Assembly (NCBI RefSeq): GCF_023283535.1
Contig: NZ_JAKILT010000057.1
Span: forward strand, 1-34,274
Origin: Shewanella sairae
GTDB lineage: Bacteria; Pseudomonadota; Gammaproteobacteria; Enterobacterales; Shewanellaceae
Reading direction: 5' to 3'
Length of the DNA: 34,274 bases
Shown: positions 7,827 through 16,114 of the stretch, piece after piece
How the letters are laid out: each line of letters begins with the position of its first letter
How positions within the stretch are numbered: the stretch's first letter is position 1
The notes under the pieces: generated by a model
The model's input: only the letters and a program-made list of their open reading frames with translations
Told to the model about the DNA's origin: nothing
Databases searched by the model: none
Program-made: the position numbers and the translations under genes

Positions 7827-8123
7827 CCCCATCGGAGTTGCCGAAATGCGGAGATGAAAATGCCGTAGAACCATCATGGATGATGGTTCAGGCTCGGCGG
7901 GACATGGATGTCCCATCTGAGCCGTTAGGCAATTTTTATTGGAGCATGAGGAGCAACAACTTCGTAGGGGCGGCTGGGGTGATGCAAGAGGGGGAAGCTG
8001 TTGTCCCCCTTTTGCCCGAGTGTGAGCTGGAAGCTCACGACCTTTATCAAGCGGAGCTTGATTGCTTAAGTTCGGCGCAGCCTGATAAGTGACAAGGTCA
8101 CGACGTTAGTTGTTAGACGCAAG
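7827..8123 (+). repeat. Hairpin-chain repeat, copy B
   Basis: Hairpins in order: GAACCATCA/TGATGGTTC around TGGA (7868-7889); GGGACA/TGTCCC around TGGA (7899-7914), itself enclosed by GGCTC/GAGCC (7891-7923); AGGGGGA/TCCCCCT (7989-8010); GTGAGCT/AGCTCAC around GGA (8022-8038); ATCAAGC/GCTTGAT around GGA (8046-8062); then GTGAC/GTCAC. Further hairpins, including TCAAGC-GCA-GCTTGA, continue just beyond. It carries about 40 bp near its end that are absent from copy A. A 128-codon open frame at 7706-8092 lies across it; because the frame is made of the repeat and has no ribosome-binding site, I do not call it a gene. Confidence 0.82.
7986..8013 (+). terminator. Terminator-like hairpin inside repeat copy B
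   Basis: AGGGGGA and TCCCCCT pair around an eight-base loop and are followed by TTT on the plus strand. The position equals the terminator-like hairpin of copy C (20183-20209), so the element may supply a terminator to the gene upstream. Confidence 0.55.
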
Positions 8124-8180
8124 GTCAAGCGCAGCTTGATTGCTACAAAGCGAACCGTCAGACGCAACCTGACACAACCA

Positions 8181-8876
8181 TTATTGGTTTGCCAAAACCT
8201 CTTCCAGCTTAAGCCCTGTCAAATCTCGAATCGTGCGCCATAAATAATAAAAAGTGCCCATCATCATCAACATCGATGGCACTGCAATCATTGGGTAACT
8301 GTATAAACTCAACTCGCCTAATTGCTCATTAAACTCAGGGGTGCCGGTTGGGCTAGTCACAATCCATTTGGCCAATATGTAATTCATCGTAGCCGAGAAC
8401 GCAAACGAGCCTGCAACCATATAGGTAGCAGTCATAAGTCGCTTCTCAAATGCCGCCATACAATTGTTCTGTTGTAAACGCTGCATGATCTTATCTACGT
8501 CCATCACCGCAGGATTAAAGACCATAGCTTTGATTAATGGCTTAGACGTAAAGGTCGAAATAAGCACTGCAATACCAATAACCGCTGGAATCGCTGCCTC
8601 TTTAATTGCTAACCACTTAAGATCAAGTTCCAGTAAACCAATACCGCCGGTTAACAGCACATTGGCTAAACCCAGCAAGGCGATAAAATTAAACTTTTTA
8701 TACTTTATTAACTCAAATATGCCCCAGCCTAATGGAAAGCTTAACGCCAACATTAAACCGCCACTCGCACCTAGCTGATCATCACCACTTAACTTCATTA
8801 AAATAAAAGCGGGGATAAAGACACTCACTAACAGGTCAACCATAGGCCGAGGTTTATGCGTTGATGTACTACTCAT
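8181..8876 (-). CDS. VC0807-like integral membrane protein
   Basis: About 231 residues from the ATG at 8876, which is preceded by GGAA at a usable distance; an upstream in-frame ATG at 8903 would add nine residues but lacks a ribosome-binding site. Roughly six hydrophobic segments are visible, for example VDLLVSVFIPAFILMKL, FIALLGLANVLLTGGIGLL, AAIPAVIGIAVLISTF, ATYMVAGSFAFSATMNYIL and YPMIAVPSMLMMMGTFYYL. The pattern resembles the uncharacterised VC0807 family of inner-membrane proteins. No catalytic motif is seen. No obvious partner gene is adjacent; the 8877-9206 gap downstream of the receptor gene contains only a small palindrome at the receptor's stop codon. Confidence 0.72.
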   Translation of the reverse strand: MSSTSTHKPRPMVDLLVSVFIPAFILMKLSGDDQLGASGGLMLALSFPLGWGIFELIKYKKFNFIALLGLANVLLTGGIGLLELDLKWLAIKEAAIPAVIGIAVLISTFTSKPLIKAMVFNPAVMDVDKIMQRLQQNNCMAAFEKRLMTATYMVAGSFAFSATMNYILAKWIVTSPTGTPEFNEQLGELSLYSYPMIAVPSMLMMMGTFYYLWRTIRDLTGLKLEEVLANQ

Positions 8877-9201
8877 GTGTTGTTTTCCAAGCGAAGCATA
8901 CAAGCTTCGAAAAAATTTAAAGATAAACCAGCGCTGCTTCTATGATCTTAGACTAGCCACTCTATGATGCCAGCATTGATACTAAACCGCGTACAGGGCC
9001 GTAAAAATACCTTTTTCTGGCGCTGGTGTCACTCTTGAGTAGTCATTGTTGAGAGTGGAGTTTATCAAACTGCAAAAATTGGACTTGAGTTAGAATCGTG
9101 CGCCTGAACGGTGTTCTACGATACTTCAAGCGCAGCAGGCTACAGCAATCGAATATGAAAACTTGGCGACCATTATCACACTCTTATCATACAAAGCCGT
9201 C

Positions 9202-9216
9202 ATCCCTTATAGGGAT
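9202..9216. other. Palindrome across the stop codon of the first receptor gene
   Basis: ATCCCT-TAT-AGGGAT overlaps the TAA stop (9207-9209) of the minus-strand receptor gene. There is no following T-run, so it is not a confident terminator. Confidence 0.4.
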
Positions 9217-11885
9217 AATCTTACGCCTGCATAAAAACGACGACCGTTACTATAAATCGCAACCGGTGCAAACTCATTACGCTCATAGGTGTAATGGGTT
9301 TCATTGGTGAGGTTAATGCCCTCAAATACCAAAGATAAATAAGGCGTGACCGTGAATGACAAATTGGCGTCCCACTGTCCGATATCATCACTGATCTCCT
9401 CTCCTACGCCTGTGGCGTAATCAGTACGGAAATTATAAGCCACTCGGCTAGATAACCAGTCATTTTCAAAGTAAGCGGTAAAGTTCACGGTGTGCTCACT
9501 GTGCCCTGGTATATTAATGTCTTCACCGGTTTCAATATCTTTACGTTCACCATCAATATAGGTGTAATTAGCAATCACACCTGAACCATAAACTAGCTCT
9601 TGTTGCCAGCTAAGCTCTGTGCCCTTAATTGTGCCACCAGCGCCATTTACAGGGCGGTTTATCACCATATCAATCGACTCATAACGCTCATTGCTGCGCT
9701 TAATATCGATAAATGACTCTACGTTTTGATGAAATGTTGCTAGCGATAGCAAGGCGCCTTCATCAAAATACCATTCTAAGCTGAGATCAAATTTGCCGGC
9801 GCGAAACGGGTCAAGATCTGGATTACCGCCACTGCCCTGTGCTTGAGTGACATTGTAGTTAGTCGATGGCATAAGGTGGTGGTATTCAGGACGAGACATC
9901 ACTTTTGATGCTGCTGCACGCAGGACTAAGCTATCGCTCAAATCCGTGGCAATATTGATACTGGGTAAAATATCAGTGTAACGCTTATGGCTAGTTGACC
10001 ACTGATAATTAAAAGGGTCGGTATCGGAGTTTAATTGCTGGTAAGCCCCTGCTTGTTGATCGGTATGCACAAGTCTAATGCCTAAATTACCCCGATAAAA
10101 ATCACCCGAGAAAACCAGCTTGCCATAGGCCGCATAGCTATTTTCAGCGATATCAAAGCTACTGGGCTTCTCTTCTGTTTGAACAAAGTCCAGCGAGGTA
10201 AAGGCACGATTTAATCCATTTATATCTGCAAAGGCATAGTTCTTTAAGGTGTTTTTCGAACCAATCCCCGCTAAATAATCATCAGGAAATGGTGCACTAA
10301 AATCTGCTAAGGTCCAATCTAACTGCCCTGCTAGACCGTCTAATCCGCCATTGCGTGAACGATAGCGGCGGTAGTCGCGTGTATGGCGCTTATATTTGGC
10401 GCCAAACTGCAGGGCTTGTAACCAAGGAGAGTCAAGGCTCAAACTAAAATCAGCTTGCACAAACAGTTCATCATCTACTGATTTATGACCATCCTTTCTC
10501 ACTTCTGATATTCCCCAAAGTTTGGCATCTGTGGGCGATACTTGATATTGAGTTTGAATGTCTTCAGCGGCTCGTGTATTAACGCCATAACGAGTATTAG
10601 CAGACCACTGAGCAGTAAAGTCACTATCGGTACCGCCACTTGCTCGGGTATAACCTAGCTGATAGCTGTTGTGCCAATAATCAATATCATGCTCAACCAT
10701 AAGCTGCACTAACGAAGTATTAATACTCGATTTTCGCCAAATAGACTCCATAGCGGTACTACCTGCCGCACTTGAGACAGCGCTGTCATTTTTGAGCGAA
10801 TCTAAAGGGACTTGACTATAGTTTGCCGCCACCAGCGTTTGCTGCTCAATACGGTAATCCGTTATATGCCCGCCACGTTCATATACTGTGCTAGGTTGCC
10901 ATAAAAAGTTTTGATTTGAATTATCAGCATCGAGTTGCGAATAAAGGCTGTTTAAACTCAACTGCCAATTGTCGCTTGGCTGATATTGTAACGTCAGCAT
11001 CGCACTGCTTAATACTCGTTGCTGCTGAAATACCGCACTGCCACCGCCACCAGGACTCCAAATATCGGTATAGTCTGCGGCTTCGGCTTTGGTTAAATGC
11101 AAGTTCCCTTGGTTATCTTGATTGTAGTTACGTTCACTCCAGCCCCAAGATTCAAGACCATCACGACGTAAACTACGCTCATTGCGTACCAAAGAGATAA
11201 GCGCACCAAAGCGTTTATCCTCACTTAAAGTGTTATAGAGCAATGACAATTGCGGATCGACGTGTTCTGAAAGATCACTATATTGTGCTTGGACTGTGGC
11301 GACAAAAAGGTCATCTTCTGTATCTAGAGGTTGTCGAGTTTGAATATCCACTGAGCCACCAAGTGAACCTTCATCATGATCCGCTTCCGGCGCTTTACTG
11401 ACCACCAGCGACGACACCAATTCTGATGGCAACATAGTGTAATTAAAGCCGCGGTTCGGCTGAGATGAGATCCACCAATCAGCAGACGCTATACTTTGGC
11501 CATTGATATAAGTCCGATTTTGGCTCGGAGCCGTTCCTCTGACCCCAATGCGCTCTCCCTCGCCCTGCACTCGGGTTAACGAAACACCCGTCACTCTTTG
11601 CAAAGCTTCAGCGACATTTTTATCAGGAAACTTACCAATATCTTCAGCTGTAATAGCATCGACTAGGGTGTCTTGTAGACGCTTTTCATCAATTGATTTA
11701 ACTAAGCTGCCACGAATGCCACGAATTTGAATATGCTCGAGCGATGTTACAGGCTTGTTGTCAACACCGTCAGTAGAACCAGATATTTTGGGCTTTGATG
11801 AGTGCTTATTTTCCGTAGCAGAAATGGCTGTTGGCAAACCAAGCAGTACGCCAGCCATAATGAGAATCTGATTTAATTGCTTCAT
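9207..11885 (-). CDS. TonB-dependent outer-membrane receptor (Xanthomonas/Caulobacter type)
   Basis: 892 residues with a signal peptide (about 1-23, ending AISA), a TonB-box-like LEHIQIRG near residue 50, a plug domain (about 60-185) containing DIGKFPDKNVAEALQRVTGVS, and a long C-terminal beta-barrel. The DIGKFPD and NRGFNYTMLPSE motifs place it in the TonB-Xanth-Caul receptor class (TIGR01782-type), many members of which import plant or algal oligosaccharides. The substrate is not readable. The start is supported by GAGGTG before ATG. It is paralogous to the receptor at 16115-18691 and divergent from the regulator at 12147, which probably controls it. Odd point: it ends GVRLSL, with a terminal Leu instead of the usual barrel-terminal Phe. 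Confidence 0.93.
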   Translation of the reverse strand: MKQLNQILIMAGVLLGLPTAISATENKHSSKPKISGSTDGVDNKPVTSLEHIQIRGIRGSLVKSIDEKRLQDTLVDAITAEDIGKFPDKNVAEALQRVTGVSLTRVQGEGERIGVRGTAPSQNRTYINGQSIASADWWISSQPNRGFNYTMLPSELVSSLVVSKAPEADHDEGSLGGSVDIQTRQPLDTEDDLFVATVQAQYSDLSEHVDPQLSLLYNTLSEDKRFGALISLVRNERSLRRDGLESWGWSERNYNQDNQGNLHLTKAEAADYTDIWSPGGGGSAVFQQQRVLSSAMLTLQYQPSDNWQLSLNSLYSQLDADNSNQNFLWQPSTVYERGGHITDYRIEQQTLVAANYSQVPLDSLKNDSAVSSAAGSTAMESIWRKSSINTSLVQLMVEHDIDYWHNSYQLGYTRASGGTDSDFTAQWSANTRYGVNTRAAEDIQTQYQVSPTDAKLWGISEVRKDGHKSVDDELFVQADFSLSLDSPWLQALQFGAKYKRHTRDYRRYRSRNGGLDGLAGQLDWTLADFSAPFPDDYLAGIGSKNTLKNYAFADINGLNRAFTSLDFVQTEEKPSSFDIAENSYAAYGKLVFSGDFYRGNLGIRLVHTDQQAGAYQQLNSDTDPFNYQWSTSHKRYTDILPSINIATDLSDSLVLRAAASKVMSRPEYHHLMPSTNYNVTQAQGSGGNPDLDPFRAGKFDLSLEWYFDEGALLSLATFHQNVESFIDIKRSNERYESIDMVINRPVNGAGGTIKGTELSWQQELVYGSGVIANYTYIDGERKDIETGEDINIPGHSEHTVNFTAYFENDWLSSRVAYNFRTDYATGVGEEISDDIGQWDANLSFTVTPYLSLVFEGINLTNETHYTYERNEFAPVAIYSNGRRFYAGVRLSL

Positions 11886-12146
11886 CCCTGCACCTCAAAA
11901 TTACCAATTAGAATTGCGTACTGAGACTAGGTGATGCAAGTTACCCAAGGCATAACCCATTTGATAAATATAATTATTTTTTTATTCTAAATTGATTGCT
12001 TAGCGCAAGTATTTATTGCACTTAGTCGTTTTACTATATGCGATTCAGTTGATATAGTGCGTTATCTAACCAAGTGCGCGCAGGGATCCATCTTACTCCG
12101 TGTTATCCTAATAAACCAATAATTAAAGAACGAAATTGTTAATTTA
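11886..12146. promoter_or_regulatory. Divergent control region between receptor and regulator
   Basis: This 261-bp spacer separates the oppositely transcribed receptor and regulator genes. It contains a strongly AT-rich core (about 11965-12000). A possible inverted motif, GCAA...TTGC, lies near 12005-12020. I cannot fix promoters, but an auto-regulating regulator would be expected to bind here. Confidence 0.4.
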
Positions 12147-14261
12147 ATGTCAACAGTAGATGCTCAAATAAAAATCAATGACATTGAAGTCGATTTTGTC
12201 TCATTGAGGTTACGGTTAGCGGGGCAATGGCGTGCAGTTGAAGCACGTCAAATGGCATTACTTAAGTTACTTGTCGATAATCATGGTAACGCTGTCTCTC
12301 GGCAAATGATCATGAATGAGTTATGGCAAGATACGGTTGTGAGTGACAACTCCATTTCACAGGCTATCACCCAATTACGTAAAGCATTAGGCGATGATCA
12401 GGAGACGCCTAGGTTTATTCGCACCGTTCCTCGCGTTGGCTACCAATTAATTGCCACTCCGACGCCAATCATCAAAAACTCACCCAGCGACAACACTAAG
12501 CCAGCACACATTACTTGGTGGCGATATGGCATTGCTATTGCCTTAGGTGCCCTAAGCTTATTTGCACTGCAGCAGTGGTCATTACCATCGATACCAGACG
12601 CTGGGTATCAATACGAATCTCGCCTTACATCGGTTCCTGGGCCTGAGAGCTTTTTGCGTTACTCGCCAAATGGTCGCTATTTGGCTTTTACTCAAATCTC
12701 AGATGACCGCAGCCAAATGGATATCGTGGTTTACGATGCTCAAACCCAAGGCGTGCATACCATTAAAAACACTGGTTATAGCGAAGAAGCCCCTGAGTGG
12801 TCACCAGATGGTAAGTGGCTACTCTATTATCGTCATGACCCATTAAGTTGCGATATTCGGATTATGTCGGTTTCGCAACCTGTTGAAACTTGGCGACTAA
12901 GCCCCGACATGCATATTAGTCAATGCGCCCCCGGATACAGCAGAGCTAAGCTGCACTGGCTTAGTAGCAATGTGCTGTATCACCAAGTTTGGCAAGATAA
13001 CCGCCCGACATTAGTACGCTCCGTATTGGCGATAACACCAGAGCCCAAATTGGTTAGCCAGCAAACGATTGCAGACTTTTCTCCGCTTACTATAGCGATT
13101 GCGCCCAACGAGGAACAAATGCTACTAACAGAACAACTTGCTGGTAGTTTTGTTTTAAAGCGGATAGATCTTACTGACATGAGCAGTCAAATACTGCAAA
13201 AGAGCCTGCAAGCATTTTGGGGAGTAACCTGGCACGACAACGACAGTTATTGGATAGGCAATAATGAGTTACGCCTCGTATCATTAAGAGGACATGAGCA
13301 AGTCGTACACTTACCTATAGGCTTTATTCCCGATATTGATATTAACCCTAAAACACAGCAGCTCGCTCATGCTGAGGGCTTAGTCAACGTTAACCTCTAT
13401 GCGTTAACTCGGGAGCCGCATGTTAATAATGGAGGACAACTAAGTCGGCGGTTATCTTCTTCTGCCCGCACAGATATTTTACCTAGTGTGTCAGCCAATG
13501 GCGATCAAACTGCCTTTATCTCCTATCAGCGCCGTTCAATGGATGGCTTACGTCACGCGGAAGTTTGGCTTAAACATCGTCATAAAAAAGCGGCAAGTTT
13601 GCTGGTTAATTTGCCGGAATCCCTTAACCCTGATTACCTTTTATGGTCGCCAAACGGTGAAAATATCTTGGTGGGAGACAGGCAACAACTTTACCTAATC
13701 AATACCTATAGCCGCCATATGGTGCCGATCGTATCTGGCTATCGACAATTAGATAAAATTCGTTGGTCTACTGACGGTAAACAAATCCTTTTTAGTGCAG
13801 ATACAGAGCAAGGTTGGCAACAATGGCAATATGACTTGCAACTGGCTAGCGTAACCAGTCTCACGCCGTTAAAAGCGAATAAAACAGAACTGGCGAAGCT
13901 GCAATCGCTCACTCCTGCATACCTTAACTACACAAGCCAAGTGGCTAATTATCTGAGTAATAACTTAACCGACGAGCTAGCTTATTACGATTTACAACCC
14001 TCCATGGCACTGTATCAGCCCGCGATTACACATGACGGGATCTATTATGTTCTTCGTCAAGGGCACAAACTAAAGCTCTACTACTTCGAGTTTGCTAACA
14101 AGCAAAATCGGTTGGTCACATTAATTGGTCATTACGAACAAGAAGTCCATTTAAAGCTAACCCTTTCTGCCTCTATGGACGGAAGTTACATTGTATTTGC
14201 CAAAGTTGAGCCGGTAGAAACTGATATTTTGCTGCAACGAAAGCTGCCTGCCAGCGACTAA
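12147..14261 (+). CDS. Membrane-bound winged-helix regulator with periplasmic beta-propeller (CadC/ToxR-like)
   Basis: 704 residues. Residues about 10-105 form an OmpR/PhoB-type winged-helix DNA-binding domain (ending RFIRTVPRVGYQLIA, typical of this family). One transmembrane segment follows at about 126-145, then a roughly 550-residue periplasmic part with repeated blade motifs such as RYSPNGRYLAFTQ, EWSPDGKWLLYY, LWSPNGENILVGD and RWSTDGKQILFSA, as in TolB/WD40-like PD40 repeats. This is a one-component membrane regulator: the propeller would sense a periplasmic ligand or protein and the cytosolic domain would act on DNA. The divergent receptor gene at 9207-11885 is the likely target. The Shine-Dalgarno is weak. 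Ligand unknown. Confidence 0.88.
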   Translation: MSTVDAQIKINDIEVDFVSLRLRLAGQWRAVEARQMALLKLLVDNHGNAVSRQMIMNELWQDTVVSDNSISQAITQLRKALGDDQETPRFIRTVPRVGYQLIATPTPIIKNSPSDNTKPAHITWWRYGIAIALGALSLFALQQWSLPSIPDAGYQYESRLTSVPGPESFLRYSPNGRYLAFTQISDDRSQMDIVVYDAQTQGVHTIKNTGYSEEAPEWSPDGKWLLYYRHDPLSCDIRIMSVSQPVETWRLSPDMHISQCAPGYSRAKLHWLSSNVLYHQVWQDNRPTLVRSVLAITPEPKLVSQQTIADFSPLTIAIAPNEEQMLLTEQLAGSFVLKRIDLTDMSSQILQKSLQAFWGVTWHDNDSYWIGNNELRLVSLRGHEQVVHLPIGFIPDIDINPKTQQLAHAEGLVNVNLYALTREPHVNNGGQLSRRLSSSARTDILPSVSANGDQTAFISYQRRSMDGLRHAEVWLKHRHKKAASLLVNLPESLNPDYLLWSPNGENILVGDRQQLYLINTYSRHMVPIVSGYRQLDKIRWSTDGKQILFSADTEQGWQQWQYDLQLASVTSLTPLKANKTELAKLQSLTPAYLNYTSQVANYLSNNLTDELAYYDLQPSMALYQPAITHDGIYYVLRQGHKLKLYYFEFANKQNRLVTLIGHYEQEVHLKLTLSASMDGSYIVFAKVEPVETDILLQRKLPASD

Positions 14262-14326
14262 TACCAATCAGTGCGAACTGAAAGCCCCCCAAAAATCCTC
14301 TAGCGACGCGTTTATTATGAGTAAAG

Positions 14327-15712
14327 TTATTGCTGCAAGCTATTTAGATAAGCTAGATAGCTAGCTTCGTGCCATTGACGGCTAGTGGCTTGCTCTAATG
14401 CTTGTGAGGCAAATTGATAAGCTTGAGATGGCTTAGCTTCAGCGCTTGCTAGCTGGGCGCGAGCTAGCAGTAGATCCGGGTGAGTATCATCAAATTTAGC
14501 CGCGCGGTTTATATACTCTTCAGCAAGTGACAACTGCGTATCTGCCACCAGTAATAACGCATAATCACGCATTGCTCGCGGATCGCTTTGCTCTGCTGCA
14601 GCTTGTAACCAGCGCTCTGCTTTTGCGTTATCAAACTCACCAAAACGTGGGTCAAACAACTCTCTTGCTAAACGGTACTGAGCCTCTGCAAAACCCGCTT
14701 GCGCGGCATATAAGATCCAATTTAAGCCTTTTTCACGATTCGTTTGGGTGTATTCGCCTCGCAATAAGCTGGCACCAAGACGATACTGTGACTCTGGATA
14801 ACCATTTGTTGCCGATGCCAATAATAAATCGGATGCGGCATGAACTTGCGGCCAGTGATATTTGAGTAAGCGAGTCGCATTATGGTCATCGGCTTGCAGC
14901 CAATTGGCAACATAATACTGCACGATGGCATTACCTTGCTCTGCCGACTCAATAAGCCGATTTATCTTACCTTGGTATTCACGCTGCTGTTTGGCAAAAC
15001 TCTGCTGGTAGCGCTTTCCTTTAAATGTCGTGAAATGATAAATCAAGGAACGATGTCGATCTTTAGAAGCGCTGCCATTAACAATCAAGGGAGCATACCG
15101 CCAACGGCGTACCGCATTATAAATTGCCCGATTAAAGGTGTTATTTGGGTAAGCATCGATAATGCTAACATCACGTACCGCGCCACTTTCATCAATATCA
15201 AACTCTAACCAAACCCAGCCCTCCTGCCCTTGGTGATAGGCGTCTTCTGGGTATTTAGCATCAACGTAATGTTGTCTAAGTGGTGGCGCACTCTGTTTAG
15301 GATCGTAGCGATGCTCACTAAAAATTGGTTGTAACTTTTGAGTGAACTGGGAATAACCATAATCAGTATTTAACGCTTGGTAGGCGGGCTTCAGCTGCGC
15401 TTCATCTTTAAGATCTTGTGCAATAAGCTGCGCTGCAGAGCGGGCTTCGTCAATGCCAAAGTCAGCAGCAATGCGGAACCAGGCATAAGCACGAGTTAGA
15501 TCTTTTTCAACTCCCTGACCATGAAGGTACATCACGCCAATATTAAAAATGGCATCGCGATTACCTAACGCAGCTAATCGGTTAAATTCAATTAGGGCTA
15601 ACTCGTAGTCAGCATTATTATAATCTTTAGTCGCCAAGAGGAGATCAGCCTTAGCCAAGGGTGACCAATTAAGTATTAGAATAAAACAAAGGGATAGAAT
15701 TAATCTGATCAT
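14327..15712 (-). CDS. Periplasmic Sel1-repeat protein with internal TonB C-terminal domain
   Basis: 461 residues. An N-terminal hydrophobic signal (about 1-22, cleavage plausible after AKA) leads into a Sel1-like repeat near 50-90 (GVMYLHGQGVEKDLTRAYAW). A TonB C-terminal domain occupies about 150-230, recognisable from KYPEDAYHQGQEGWVWLEF and RRWRYAPL. Further Sel1/TPR-like repeats fill about 250-455. TonB C-terminal domains contact TonB boxes of outer-membrane receptors, and this gene lies between two receptor genes, so a role in coupling or regulating them is likely. It is unusual because the domain is internal and there is no proline-rich spacer or clear uncleaved membrane anchor. It ends convergently with the regulator gene, with no obvious terminator between them. 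Confidence 0.85.
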   Translation of the reverse strand: MIRLILSLCFILILNWSPLAKADLLLATKDYNNADYELALIEFNRLAALGNRDAIFNIGVMYLHGQGVEKDLTRAYAWFRIAADFGIDEARSAAQLIAQDLKDEAQLKPAYQALNTDYGYSQFTQKLQPIFSEHRYDPKQSAPPLRQHYVDAKYPEDAYHQGQEGWVWLEFDIDESGAVRDVSIIDAYPNNTFNRAIYNAVRRWRYAPLIVNGSASKDRHRSLIYHFTTFKGKRYQQSFAKQQREYQGKINRLIESAEQGNAIVQYYVANWLQADDHNATRLLKYHWPQVHAASDLLLASATNGYPESQYRLGASLLRGEYTQTNREKGLNWILYAAQAGFAEAQYRLARELFDPRFGEFDNAKAERWLQAAAEQSDPRAMRDYALLLVADTQLSLAEEYINRAAKFDDTHPDLLLARAQLASAEAKPSQAYQFASQALEQATSRQWHEASYLAYLNSLQQ

Positions 15713-16114
15713 GTTGGCAACAGCTAGCTCAAAAAAAGAACCATGGGAAATTAAGGCCTCAATGTCATTTGATTAATATGGATAGACACTCATTTGTCTA
15801 TGGCAAATATTAATAATTAAACAAGGTGGGTTAACAATTAATATCAGGCTCCCATACTACAACTTGTTACGCCAATGCTGCAAGCTCGGCTTTTTTGTTA
15901 ACTCCTGTTTTAAAATCTCTTTTTAACACTCTCTTTCAGCATAAAAAATAGAAGTTTTGACCAATATTAGCCAAAACTCCCAGCCGTATAGCGCTATGGA
16001 AGGGAACCCGACGCCTTAAGCTAAAATAAGTTGGCTACACGTGTAGGTTTGCAGCCAACAAACTGTGGCCGACCTAACCATCACAGTAATTAGGTCAGCA
16101 AAGGGAAGCACAAC
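15713..16114. other. Intergenic region between Sel1-TonB_C gene and second receptor
   Basis: This 402-bp gap holds three hairpins and no gene. ATAGACA/TGTCTAT (15782-15801) lies in the likely upstream region of the Sel1-TonB_C gene. GTTGGCT/AGCCAAC (about 16030-16060) and GACCTAA/TTAGGTC (about 16072-16096) lie just downstream of the second receptor gene and may protect or end its transcript, although neither has a clear T-run. Confidence 0.45.

Noticed and set aside
7706..8092. 128-codon open frame
   Set aside because: Made largely of repeat copy B and overlaps the end of the pseudogene; no ribosome-binding site.
6287..8123. Integron attC sites or gene cassettes
   Set aside because: GTTRRRY-like heptamers (GTTAGGC, GTTAGAC) occur in the repeats, but I could not pair them with an inverse core site at attC spacing, and no integrase is present.
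8925..9060. Interlaced inverted repeats (CCAGCGC/GCGCTGG and CCACTCT/AGAGTGG)
   Set aside because: Arms are short, about 90 bp apart and not nested, so chance is a sufficient explanation.
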